DNA of 64,000 nucleotides from positions 1,674,001 to 1,738,000 of the forward strand of contig CM034140.1 in assembly GCA_019914995.1 (NCBI GenBank). The letters run 5' to 3'. Both the position numbers and the translations under genes were made by a program. This document shows, in pieces, positions 36,581 to 48,212 of this stretch; position 1 is the first letter of the stretch; each line of letters begins with the position of its first letter. The notes beneath the pieces are model-generated. The model was given only the letters and a program-made list of their open reading frames with translations. It was not told the origin of the DNA and did no database searches. The DNA is from Acanthochlamys bracteata (Eukaryota > Streptophyta > Magnoliopsida > Pandanales > Velloziaceae).

Positions 36581-38947
36581 ATGGCACAATCTAGCACTAG
36601 AGTTGCCCACATTGCAAACTTAGTACAGGCCGCCATTAACAATAAAACTCATTGCCTTGCCTCAAAGTCGATTCACGCTCAGATAATTCGAACTGGCTCA
36701 TTTAGTGACGTCTTTCTCTGCAATCGTCTTATCGAACTCTACTCAAAGCTAAACTTTCTCGATCATGCTGTCAAAGTGTTCGATACAATGCCTGAAAGAA
36801 ATGTATTCACTTGGAATGCTATGCTCTCTGCGTTTTTGAAGTCTGATAACATAGAGTTGGCGCGTAAGTTGTTCGAAGAAATTCCTAAGAAGAATGTGGT
36901 GTCGTGGAACACGATGATATCCGCTTTGGTCCGAAGCGGGTCAGAAGGAAAGGCAGTGGAATTGTACTATGACATGATTAGAGTAGGATTTATGCCAACT
37001 CGCTTCACATTTGCTAGTGTGTTGAGTGGTTGTGGGAGTTTGGAGAGTTTAGAGAATGGTAGGAGGTGTCACGGGCTTTCGGTAAAGGTTGGTCTTGATA
37101 GTAACTTGTTTGTGGAGAATGGGTTGCTTGGTATGTACGGGAAATGTGGGAGGAATGCTGAAGCTATAAGGGTGTTCCGTGGCATGTCTCAACCCAATGA
37201 GGTATCATTCACTGCTATGATGGGATGCTTAAAACAATCTGGGTCTTTGGAGGATGCGTTCAGATTGTTTAGAGATATGCACGGACAAGGTATTGTAGTT
37301 GATTCAGTTGCAGTATCTTGTGTTTTGGGTGCCTGTGCAAGAGCTGAGAATGAAGTATTGAGCTTCGGCTGTGGGGATATCCAATTTTCCAGCATTATTC
37401 TTGGCCAATCAGTGCAAGCCCTTGCTATCAAATTTGGTTTTGAATCGGATCTCCATGTAAGCAACACATTGATGGATGTGTATGCTAAATATGATGACAT
37501 GGCGAGTGCTGAATTGATCTTCAAAAGTTTGCCCTATCACAATATTGTTTCTTGGAATGTTTTGGTGGCAGGTTATGGTCAAAGAGGTGATAGTGATAAA
37601 GCCACAGAAGTTCTGCAATCAATGTCAGAAGACGGTTTCGAGCCTGATGAGGTTACCTATATTGGCATGCTAGGTGCACATGTGAAGTCCGGCGACATCT
37701 TGGCTGCCTGTCAGATGTTTGACAAGATATCAAAACCTATGACTGCTTCATGGAATGCCTTGTTATCAGGATACTGTCAAGAAGAAAGCTATGAGAAATC
37801 AATTGCATTATTCAGAGAAATGCAAATGTCAAATGTCAAACCAGACCGGGCTACATTGGCTGTCATATTGAGTTCTTGTTCTGGATTGGGAGCCCTACAA
37901 CTTGGAAAGCAGATCCATGCTGCTTCAACAAGAGCCATTCTACACATTGATGTGTTTGTTTCCAGTGGGCTCGTTGATATGTATTCCAAGTGTGGGAATC
38001 TTGAGCTTGCAAAGCTGGTATTTGATAGGATGCTGGAAAGGGATGTAGTAAGTTGGAATTCAATGATGTCAGCATTTGCCCTTCACTCTCTAACCAGAGA
38101 AGCCTTCTCATTGTTCAAGCAAATGCGAAAAGAAGGGACACTTCCAACTGCATCCTCCTATGCAAGTGTGGTGACTTCCTGTGCTAGATTATCTTCATTG
38201 CCTCAAGGAAGGCAAATACATGCGCAGATAGCAAAAGAAAGCTTTGACTGTGATGTAATTGTTGGGAGTGCTCTGATTGATATGTACGCCAAATGTGGAG
38301 AGATAGAAAATGCACGTCGATATTTTGATTACATGCCAGTAAGAAATATTGTTTCATGGAATGAGATAATACATGGTTATGCTCAGAATGGTCTTGGGGA
38401 CAAAGCTGTTGAACTTTTCAAACACATGTTAACAAGCAAAGAGATCCCAGATAGTGTGACCTTCATTGCTGTTCTTACAGCTTGCAGCCATGCAGGACTT
38501 GTGGATGAAGGGATTAAATTCTTCGATTCAATGGATAAAGACTACGGCATTAAACCATTAGCTGATCACTACACCTGTATTATAGATATGTTGGGTCGAG
38601 CTGGGTGCCTCAGTGAAGCATCCAAGCTTCTAGAAAATATGCCGTATACTGATGATCCTATTTTGTGGGAAGTTTTGCTCAATGCAAGTTGCCTTCATCT
38701 GGATGCAAGCTTGGGAAGACGGGCCGCAGAGGAGCTTTTTCAGATTGACCCACAGAACTCGTCTCCATATGTGCTTCTATCAAATATATATGCTGCTTTA
38801 GGTAGGTGGGATGATGTGCGTGCAGTGAGAACATTGATGAGCAATCAGGGAATTGCTAAGGATCGGGGATATAGCTGGATTGATCATAAGAAAGGAGTGC
38901 GTGCTTTCATGGTGGGTGATGCTTCTAGGATAGTCAATAGTGTATGA
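36581..38947 (+). CDS. Pentatricopeptide repeat protein, PLS class with E domain
   Basis: This single exon encodes 788 residues. The start ATG lies in a good context (TTACCATGGC). A short N-terminal segment is followed by many tandem P, L and S type PPR motifs from about residue 20 to 690; recurrent motif cores include VFTWNAMLSAFLK, VVSWNTMISAL, ASWNALLSGYCQ, VVSWNSMMSAFA and IVSWNEIIHGYAQNG. The C-terminus resembles an E domain (LWEVLLNASCLH, SSPYVLLSNIYAALGRWDDV, GYSWIDHKKG) and stops without a DYW deaminase motif. Such proteins bind organellar transcripts in a sequence-specific way, most often as C-to-U editing factors that recruit a DYW partner. Its repeat layout resembles the Arabidopsis At4g20770 type, from memory and unverified. 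Target RNA and organelle cannot be read by eye. Confidence 0.95.
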   Translation: MAQSSTRVAHIANLVQAAINNKTHCLASKSIHAQIIRTGSFSDVFLCNRLIELYSKLNFLDHAVKVFDTMPERNVFTWNAMLSAFLKSDNIELARKLFEEIPKKNVVSWNTMISALVRSGSEGKAVELYYDMIRVGFMPTRFTFASVLSGCGSLESLENGRRCHGLSVKVGLDSNLFVENGLLGMYGKCGRNAEAIRVFRGMSQPNEVSFTAMMGCLKQSGSLEDAFRLFRDMHGQGIVVDSVAVSCVLGACARAENEVLSFGCGDIQFSSIILGQSVQALAIKFGFESDLHVSNTLMDVYAKYDDMASAELIFKSLPYHNIVSWNVLVAGYGQRGDSDKATEVLQSMSEDGFEPDEVTYIGMLGAHVKSGDILAACQMFDKISKPMTASWNALLSGYCQEESYEKSIALFREMQMSNVKPDRATLAVILSSCSGLGALQLGKQIHAASTRAILHIDVFVSSGLVDMYSKCGNLELAKLVFDRMLERDVVSWNSMMSAFALHSLTREAFSLFKQMRKEGTLPTASSYASVVTSCARLSSLPQGRQIHAQIAKESFDCDVIVGSALIDMYAKCGEIENARRYFDYMPVRNIVSWNEIIHGYAQNGLGDKAVELFKHMLTSKEIPDSVTFIAVLTACSHAGLVDEGIKFFDSMDKDYGIKPLADHYTCIIDMLGRAGCLSEASKLLENMPYTDDPILWEVLLNASCLHLDASLGRRAAEELFQIDPQNSSPYVLLSNIYAALGRWDDVRAVRTLMSNQGIAKDRGYSWIDHKKGVRAFMVGDASRIVNSV

Positions 38948-40731
38948 TGGATGCAGACATTTTTAGAGCATTATATGATTCTAGAAAGAGGTACAGAGTT
39001 CGTTACTTGATATAATTCCTAAAACCATATTGCCAGTTTCTGCATGCAGTGGATACATATTCTTATGGGCTATGAGCTAGTCATCATTGCAAAAGGACTT
39101 ACCAAGTGATTAGAAACCTTCAATTACAGATGTATAGAGTTGGTAATGATTATCTGCTGTGGATAAGAACGCAGCGCCTAGAGCTTAATCACAAAGGCAT
39201 ATCACTAAACGATGCTAGGGAATCTCAGTGCAATCAGCGTTATGTAGTGGATAGACAGAAATGGTCAGCAACAAGGATGGTATGTCTGGCTGTAAATTTA
39301 AAAAGTTTGGAGAGAAGTGCGATGTAGTGGATGCTAGGGAATCTCAGTGCAATCAGCGTTATGTAGTGGATAGACAGAACTGGTCAGCAACAAGGATGGT
39401 ATGTCTGGCTGTAAATTTAAAAGTTTGGAGAGAAGTGCGGCAAATCCCATAGAAATTTAACAACACAGTTATTAGTTGTCGAACTATTAGCGAGGGAGAT
39501 GTGAGATCACTATTTGGTGATTGTACTTCCTCAGAACCACGCTCATGCAATCTTCAGAATGAGATGCATAAATGTGAATTCCATGATAAGGATACTGAGG
39601 ACAACAGTCTAAGCATTGAAATGTTTATGAATATGCTGAAATTATGATGCTCAGGAAAGAGAATGGCGCTTAATAATGTAGGCTCTGGTTTCTCAGAAGA
39701 AAGAAATAAAATGTTGTAGGACTCAGGAGAATCAGCAAGGACTGACTTCAACCTATAGTGCTTTGCTTTGTTTTGCTCGGGTCAGAAAACTGCTAGGATG
39801 TGTTCGCTGTGAATAAATGAGGAAAGTGAAATTCCAACTCAAGGATTGAAGTTAAAAACGAAAGAAGACTGATAGAAGCTTTGGTTATAGAGTTCAGGTT
39901 TCCAAGAAGATTAACCAATGCAGGTAGCCTACTTCGATGTTCTACAGAGTTGGCAGGGATAGATATCGGTGAAGCTGATGAATGCAGAATCTCCTTGCAA
40001 TTTGAGTATCCAATTAAATATTTTGGTAATTTCTGTAAACTGATATACTTGAACAAATTCTGTATACATTAAAAAATAGAAAATAAAATGTAGTCACCAG
40101 GATTCTAACAGCTTCCCTTCTATTTTGAGGAGAAATTGTTGTAATTGTCGAACCGCTACTAATTATTCTTGAATGACATAGCTTCAAATAATGTTGAAAT
40201 TTGATGACAGTGATTTCTCTAAAGTAATGAGAATTGTCAGAGAGCTTTCAATCAACAACATCCTCGAAATTCTACGTAGGAAATTTTTCTGTGAGACATT
40301 GATTACAACATACAATAAAGTTCCTCACATATCCACGTGAAAATGGTAACCAGTGTCATTTTTGCTGCACTTGGAACGGAAGTAATGAGAATCGGCACCA
40401 GATAATTCACAAAGACATTTCACTCGGAAATCTAACAGACGAGCGAAAGGATGAATAAGACATGGCATTATCAACGAACTGAAGGAAAAAAGAAACTATC
40501 TAGACCAAATCTTCTTCACAATAATCTTAGGACTGATTCTCTGTATAGATGGTCTGGCGCCTAAGTTCCCATTATTCTATTACACGGATGAAAGAACACT
40601 GGTTTGGGATTACTCATGTACAAGGCAAATGCTGATAGGTTCTTCAAGGCCGTCGCCCATGCATGTGTAAAACAGCTCTCAAATTTTGGTAGCTTAAGTG
40701 AATAAAAGAAGGCATCATATATACCAATATC
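38948..40731. other. Intergenic between PPR and sulfurtransferase genes
   Basis: This holds the 3' flanks of two convergent genes. Apart from the tandem duplication at 39211-39439 I see no gene or RNA. Confidence 0.55.
39211..39439. repeat. Recent tandem duplication, period 119 bp
   Basis: Copy 1 starts at 39211 and copy 2 at 39330, both with GATGCTAGGGAATCTCAGTG. They are almost identical, differing by about one substitution (AGAAATGG versus AGAACTGG) and one base in an A run. Copy 2 ends near 39439. Open frames across it differ only because of the indel and are not considered coding. Confidence 0.9.
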
Positions 40732-43700
40732 TCAAGCTTTAGCAGATTCATCAGCAGTTGCAACTGGAGTGTCTAATTTGGATCCCCATTCAGTCCATGA
40801 ACCATCATAGACGGGAACGTCAGTTTTCCCAAGCCGATGAAGACCCTGAAACCATGAAAAGTAAAAAAATCTTTTCCCTGGCTTAAATAACACGATTCTA
40901 GGCGAGCACTTACCAAAGCAAGTATGCAAGCAGTAACACCAGTACCACAAGATGTCACAACAGGGCGGTCCAGAGAAATCCCTGTCATAAGAAAATACTC
41001 AAGTTTCTGATTTGCTAGTACAAAAAATAAAATTCAAACATCTGAACAAGCTCAACAGCTCTACCAAAAATTAGAATCTCTTGCAATTTACAGAAACTAG
41101 TCCATGTTAATGGGGAATCCTCCTTCAATGGCATCATAAAAAAGCAACATCTAACATAATCGTTCACTAGAAATGTAGAATGATAATAGTTTGTAAGGAA
41201 TAAGGGACTTTGACCTGCTTGCTCAAACCGTTTCGCAAGCTCTTCCACAGATAAGAGCATTTGCGAGCCATCGAGCATCTGCAGGAAACACAATTCATTA
41301 ATGAAACCATCAACACGATTTTTCACCAAACAAATATCTTGTTAACATAATACTTTCATGCGTGAGTACACAGCATGCAAAGAGGATTTAGAACACCTTG
41401 TCCTTCTTTCATCAAGTTGTGCATAGAGGTATGAATATCCAGATTCCAACTCTCTTTGAAACTATAGTTCCTAAGCAACTAAAGAAAACACTTCTAAAGA
41501 ACAATTAAAGGATCTAAAATTTGTGTAAGCCCTCAGCTTCCTTGAGGATATATGCTTGTAATTTCTCCCAATTTTACAGTTTATTTCAAACTATCAATAT
41601 ATGCATTTATAATATCTTATACCATCATAAATGGGCCTTGATACTTCAAAATATGTTTAATAAATTAAGGAAACTCTCCTCTCTGCCTTTACCGTGCTAA
41701 AAGGAATGCATTTACTGCCAGGTACATGGCCGCTTCTTATACCCTTGCGCGGTTCTAGAGCCACACCGTCAAACCTAAACAAGAAAAACATATCAGAAAA
41801 GTTGCATGGATCATTTCCAAGTTAAGGAGTAGGCCAATAAAGATTCGAAGTTCTAAACATTCAATGTTAGAAAAGTCAAATGAACATTTGGAAATGAAAA
41901 TAAAGCACCAAAATGTAGTTTCTTTTTAACTTCAAAATCAATGCTACTTTCCATAATCCTAACGACAGCATTTGAGTCTCAAGAATTCCCAAACCAAGAC
42001 ATCACAGCAAGACCTTTCAAGGAAAATTTGCTATCAAATGCAGGAAATAAGGATTGCTTCCAATAATCCATAAATTTCTCATTAGTTATACTAAACAGCA
42101 TAGCAGTAGGACCCCGCTAGTGTAAACACAAACCAGCGTACATCATTTCATTCCTCAATATGGATTCACCTGGGTTTTGATCGGGCATCAACATGCTGAT
42201 GTGTTTGAGACTCAATATTCTGCCTAACCTGAAAATGAGAACTTGTCAGCCGGTAAGATTACTAAGGCAATAGGAAATGGTAGATGACTATGTAACTGCA
42301 GCAGTACAGACTAAAGGTAGTCCACATATTGCAAAAATAAAAGGTTACTTAGAGTATCTCTGACGTTATAATAGAGTTTTCAAGTTTTAGTTTTGCTCAT
42401 CTTCTGATTTTTAATGTGATACTTCCTCTAAATCTAGAATGTTACAAGCATGAAGCTTAGGCAATAACTAGATAGCAGAAATCACGCGCAGATAAGTAAA
42501 ACCAAACTAACTTGCTCAAGTGACCAAACAAGATGAGGCTGCAATTTGGCTACAAAAGTGGTGGGGCCAACCTGTAAAGAAAAAGCGTAGTCAGCTCCAT
42601 AGCTCACATCATCAAATCAAGCTATAACCGAAGAAAAACCATTGCAATAAGTTCAAAATCAGCATGAAAAATCAGCACAAAGAATTACTTCCTTATTAGT
42701 TTCCAGCATTCATCTCATTAGTGATAATTGTAGCTCCTGAAGCATTGTAAAAGGGCAAACATTCTTGAATTCACTACATATATGCAATATCTTTCTCGCT
42801 TGACAGACACATTATGAATGGAGAACACTGATTCACTATGACGTTCTGGGAAATATGTAGCGTGTTATGCTTATAGGAAAATGGAATGCCAAGATATTAT
42901 AGAAGATCATCTTCACCTTGTCAGATTGTGAGCCCAATTGTCTCTGTTAATTAAGTTGTTTGTTTGATGCAATCTTAAATTTTGGCAAACTAACAGTGAG
43001 CTTGAATATATATTCTAGCATATTGTGGCAAATGTAAGTTGCTTTCATTTAAGTGGTAAAGCGGACTTGATACACACCCTACTTGCGCAAGAACAAAGTA
43101 TGGCCACGCGTTTCCAACTTAGGTTCTTGAAAATGTTAATGTACACAAAAGTAAAGGTGGTTCCACATTATATATGAATTATCAGCAACCACTGTGGATA
43201 CTACTAATAGCTTAAATACTTTAATGGGAAAATAATTACACAACTTACAGGATGTCCATGATAAACTTTTTCAATTGCTTCTCGAGCTGCACTAGCTTTC
43301 AGAATAGCATCTCCAGAAGCACTGGACTCGACATCATAACCAGAAGCACGCCACCTTGGCAAGCCACCATCTAACACCCACACCTTGTCATGACCAAAGA
43401 CTCGAAACATCCTAAGCAGCCAAAAAGATATTAATGCAATAAACAGGTAGCTAAAATAACAAAATTACACGGTTCAAAGGGTCCCTCCGACATATGAACC
43501 AGGGATAACCTTGTTTAAGGAAGCATTTGTATGCATGTCATCCCATCCTATCATATGGCAATACAGGAAGCGACCATACTCCCAAGACCCAACTGTACTA
43601 TAGAACTAGAGCCACAGCTAAACAAGATATCAACGAACTAGAAGATATATTTCCAAAAAAAACAAAAAAGAGTGGCAAACATATTTGTCGATCGTGAGAT

Positions 43701-46666
43701 ATAAAATATTTTTACTGAAACATGTGGTTTTATTTCATCTCCCACCGACATGTTAACATATTGATAGATACGATCAAAGAAGTTTTCTCAACAGTTTCAG
43801 ACTTCCCAGCTTAAATATCAAACATGGAAAGTGGTCAAAATAACTCCTGAATGAAATCTCATTTGTCAGGTTGATTTCAATGAGTGACAAGCTTTTGATA
43901 CTACAGAAAAAAGTTTATAGCGACTAGAATATGAGTTGACAGATATTACAAGACATTTCTCACAAGCAAATTTGAAAGCATGCTCAGAATTCAAGTATAC
44001 TGATAAAGAAACGCATAAGAACACTGATAGTTGTATCACAAGTTCCTCATCAAGATTAAGTGCAGTATATAGCTTACCACCATACACGAGCTGCACTAAA
44101 TATTCCCTTTCCGTCGTAGACCACCACACCATCTTTGTTGCAGATACCAAGGGCAGAAACAGCAGCAGAGAAAGCTTCTTCTGATGGCAACATGTGTGGC
44201 AACTGATCAACAATGCATTAGAATTTGTTATTTCTGAAAATATATCGAAGCAAAACTAGAATGTAGCTAAGAACAAATATCATCTATAGAATGATGCTCT
44301 CTTACATTTTGCTATATACATTCATATATAGAATGAAGCTTTCTTACATTTTGCTATATACATCTTGAAGAAGATACACAAACGTGAGATATGGTAGCTC
44401 CAATTACAGCACTAAATACAACATTTTTTCCTGACAGAAATAAGTATTTAGAACAGAATGTAGCAAGATTGCAAGTTGCACTGAGTTGTTATGTACTGAC
44501 ACAGCATAGTTTGTAAGAACTGTAAGCAAAAGATGCCATCTAATAAAGTAACCTTCACAACTGTAGTCAATTTCTGACCTTCTTCTAGGCTGGGACAAAC
44601 ATTTCCCCAGAATTGATATTATTTCAGAAAAGGAAAATACATACAATCTCTCTCTAAATGGATTAAAAAACAATCAAGACCCTAGCTTACCTTAGATGTT
44701 TGATCTGCTATTCCATCTACATCAAAGAACAGAGCGCCTGGAATGTGAGCAACCTGAGCAATACTGAACATAACTTAGAACCACAAGAGGTTAAAAACTC
44801 TTAACTTACACATTTTATGACAGAAACAATAAGTTGCAAAAAAGGTTAAAAACTATATTTACAGTTCTCACTGCTACTGAATTACGGACAGATTTCTACT
44901 GCACTACTACACCTATCAGCCCTCAAGTCCAGCATTTCCAATGATACACAGGATAAAGTTCTAAAGGATACGGTCCACAGGAAAGCAACTAAGAAACCTT
45001 GAATCAATTGAACCTAACAGAAATAGCAATGACTGTTCATATTTTTGACGGATAGAATCAAACCTGAAATTCCTGAAGTGGATTCCTTTGTTCATCAGGC
45101 ATATACCACGAAGCATCCAGTACCTTAAACAATGCAGAGCGGAACAAAAATATAAAAAGGATAAAAGAAAGATTGATTGAAACCCTATCTATAATCTACT
45201 GCGATTTGCCATGCTTGAGTGACTGAGCACAATATGCACTCAATGCTCTTAGGCTACCAATGCTCTTTCTAGGAACACTGAGGCAGCCATATGTAAAAAG
45301 CTCATAGACTGATGCTATAACAGTACGCATAAATATTTGACATATTTTAATTAAATGGAGAAGAACAAAAACCTTCCCTGCTATCAAGTTATGATTGTGC
45401 TGCTACACTGGATACTTCAGATTGCAAACTACACATTCAACAAAGTATCTTAATTTGCTAAGGTTCAACTAGCAAGCATCAAACTTTTCACTGACAATAT
45501 AAAAAATCCAGTAAAGACAACTTAGATAGAGTGATACTATCTTGTGGGTCATATGTGGCAGTACTTTTGCGCAGAGCATATGCAAAGGAATTAACTGCTG
45601 GTACCCACATGGATTTCATCTTACCTACAAACTACAGAACACATTAGCACAAATAAAACTGCAAAATAACAAGACAACATAGTTTCCTTTTCAATTAAGT
45701 TGCAAACTTACGCAATACAACAGAAATGTGCACTTCAGCCAGGAAGAAAAGAAGAGAAAAGAAAACACACATAAAGCTACAGATCATGATGTGACTGATA
45801 TTTAATTATATAAGTTAAGCTAAGTGAGACAAGCATGTACCTTCACATCAGGCTCTCGAAGATGAGCATGAAGCCAGTCCGCAGAAACAACAGGTTCATG
45901 ATGCGTCATTGATTCAGTTGAAGAAGTGGATACTTTTGTGCTGTTTGAAGCAGTGGCACAGCAGCGGACAAAGCAAGATGTTGGAGCAACCCTAGAATGG
46001 AAATTAGGATGATGATAGAGTGCTCTTCCCTACAATGATAACATCATAAGAGGAAAGTACTTCAGAAGATCAAGCAACTCAACATGATAGAAGATATTTG
46101 GTTTTAGCTTCAAACATAGCACAGCTACAAACTCAAACATCTTGATCACGGATAAAAAAGGAGATAATATCACAAAGCATTAGGTAGCCTCCTGCTTCAT
46201 GTCTACGAACTAGGAGAACATCCAAGTTCGCTTACATATAACTCTAGCTTGAACCGAGGTTAAACTTCCATCTCATGACTCAATGAGTTATTCATAACCA
46301 AACAACCAAATTTAAGCAAAAGTGGAATTTAATTTCCTAATTCTCTGCGAAAGACATTATTAACTTTATCCTGGACCGGACAATAAACATATTAATCACA
46401 AATTCAATTCGATATGGTGGGGGTAAAAAACGAGCCTTGACAGAGTTATACAACAAAACTCAAGGTAAACATGCTCAAAACCCTAACTCGCCGGAACAGA
46501 AACCAGAAAAATTACAAATTACAGAAACCAGAAAATCAAAAAAACTTGCCTTGAAATAAGAATAGTAGCAGAATATTGAGGAGTTTTTAGTTGTAGAAAA
46601 AGCAGCCAACGGTGACCTGATCGACAAGAACCTTGCAGAAACCCCCGAGAGCAAGGCAACAGCCAT
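40732..46666 (-). CDS. STR1: Thiosulfate/3-mercaptopyruvate sulfurtransferase
   Basis: Twelve exons on the - strand: 46666-46550, 46029-45841, 45123-45064, 44753-44691, 44202-44078, 43411-43249, 42571-42512, 42228-42170, 41774-41693, 41278-41215, 40981-40914, 40845-40732. The joined frame encodes 387 residues. Intron 1 uses a GC donor (AAG/GCAAGT); the others are GT-AG. About 80 N-terminal residues form an organelle targeting region. Two rhodanese domains follow: the first carries [20 protein letters not shown] and [11 protein letters not shown]; the second carries [11 protein letters not shown] and the catalytic loop with C339 (TSCGTGVTA). The enzyme moves sulfur from 3-mercaptopyruvate or thiosulfate to thiols or cyanide, in plants mainly in mitochondria, and supports cysteine catabolism. 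The start is the first ATG of the frame, just after an upstream stop. It matches Arabidopsis STR1 in order and length. Confidence 0.95.
44281..44364. repeat. Intronic tandem repeat, period 42 bp, two copies
   Basis: CAT(C/A)TATAGAATGA(T/A)GCT begins at 44281 and again at 44323, followed in both by CTTACATTTTGCTATATACAT. It lies in an intron of the sulfurtransferase gene, between the exons at 44202-44078 and 44753-44691. Confidence 0.85.
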
Positions 46667-48212
46667 CTAGTCTACAAGAAATCCAGTGCAAAAGAAAGAG
46701 AACAGAAAGAAATTTTTGTAGAGTGGATTAATGTAGATTGAGGAATTCATCAGTCGGCCATGGATGTAGTGAGCCTGTTTTACTCTCCGTGCTCTCCTTA
46801 GGTCTCCATATTCTTCGAAGGCTACTCCGTTGATAATTTCAGCTTTACTGGTTGTTTTCTGCAAAACCAAATAATATGGAAAAAGTTGAATCACATGGTG
46901 TCCAAATAAATAAACCCCAAAGCTTTGAAGCTTTTAATGCAACGGGAATCAAAATTGGGCCAAAGTGTTCTTAATTTTCACCAAAATGGCCCATAAAATA
47001 CAAAATAAGCTATTTTAGAGAACCAGGCCCAAAGTGTCTTAATTTTCACCAAACTGGCCCATAGAAAACAAAATAAGCTATTTTAGAGAACCAGAGAATT
47101 CTCTAAATTTTAGATATATTTAGGATATTTAAGGCGTCTATATTTTCCATGTCAGATATTTTGATAAGAAGAAATATTTTTTAAAATTCTTAGGAAAACA
47201 TTTTGAAAAACTATCAACTCCCATGGGTTATGAACCTAGTGAGGGCTTTGTAAAGCTTGTTTATAGAAAATTTGGATTATGCAGATCTGAAAAATGCCAT
47301 CTTTCTGATTTCTTTTATATGGTCATCAAGATTTATGTAAATATTGCAAATCATACTGAACAAGTCTCATCAGGATGCCAGATTTCTATAGGATCGGATT
47401 TTGTAAGGAACGTACCGAGAGAAATTTCACTATACCGACATCTGGAGCTTGTAGACACACCAAAAACGAGGGTATAAACTTCTGGAAGAAGCTGCTGAAG
47501 GGACGCTACCCAGAGTCAGGATTTTGTATATGACTTGCTTAGCAGGGAGAAATTCTGGAAGCAAAAAGATCTAATTGGAGTGATGATTTCCTAAGGAAAG
47601 CAGCCTAGATTTTTGTCTTATAAGCTGGCAAAGGAGGTCCCTGTGATGACAACATGTTATGTTGATTTGGTTCTGAAACAAAATGGTGCGTCAAGGATTT
47701 GTTCCTAGGATGGGGACATGGAGAAAGATCCTTGATTGCATGTTTCAGAGAGACATGATTGTTCACTGCAAAGAAAAAGTTCACAGGAGCTGCTAAAGTT
47801 TTGCTTCAAATCAACTGGTCAATACGATTTTCCGCTTGAAATTATCTTATATAGACCAAAGTAAACAACAATTCCATCTCTTTCCAACAGTTTGACATGC
47901 AATAACCTATAAAACGCTGTTAATAGATTGCACTGCAAAGACTATCTTGTTGCAAGATCTACCTGTTCTGAGACATTAAACTCAACCTACAATATATTAA
48001 ATGGAACGTGCATTTTACAACCATAGTATTTCATCAATTGCATCACCAGAAACATAAACTGACATTTTTATTAAAAACAATGAGAAGTTGATCATGGAAT
48101 GTACAGTAATTTTGTAAGAAATCCTGACCGCTTTAGTTATTCTAGGAAAGCGGCTGCAACCTGCATGCTTAAGAATCAGAACAAATCAAATAAAATAGCT
48201 GATAAGGTTACT
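46667..48212. other. Sulfurtransferase 5' flank and unassigned DNA
   Basis: Tandem repeat at 46958-47094. An isolated + strand open frame at 47223-47477 (84 codons) has no recognised family. A - strand frame just upstream of the sulfurtransferase start (46718-46858) reads coding-like but has no recognised family and may be 5' UTR or chance. Confidence 0.45.
46958..47094. repeat. Tandem repeat, period about 68 bp, two copies
   Basis: The unit runs from GGCC(C)AAAGTGT through TTAATTTTCACCAAA and ATGGCCCATA to AAATAAGCTATTTTAGAG, and is repeated once with a few substitutions. Confidence 0.85.

Noticed and set aside
39106..39452. Overlapping frames across the 119 bp tandem duplication
   Set aside because: They arise from the duplicated DNA in two frames; the repeat itself is the real feature.
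46667..46894. - strand open frame just upstream of the sulfurtransferase start that looks protein-like
   Set aside because: No family recognised, it stops before the STR1 ATG, and it is more likely 5' UTR or chance.
47223..47477. + strand 84-codon frame
   Set aside because: No family motif, no splice partners seen, isolated in repeat-bearing spacer.
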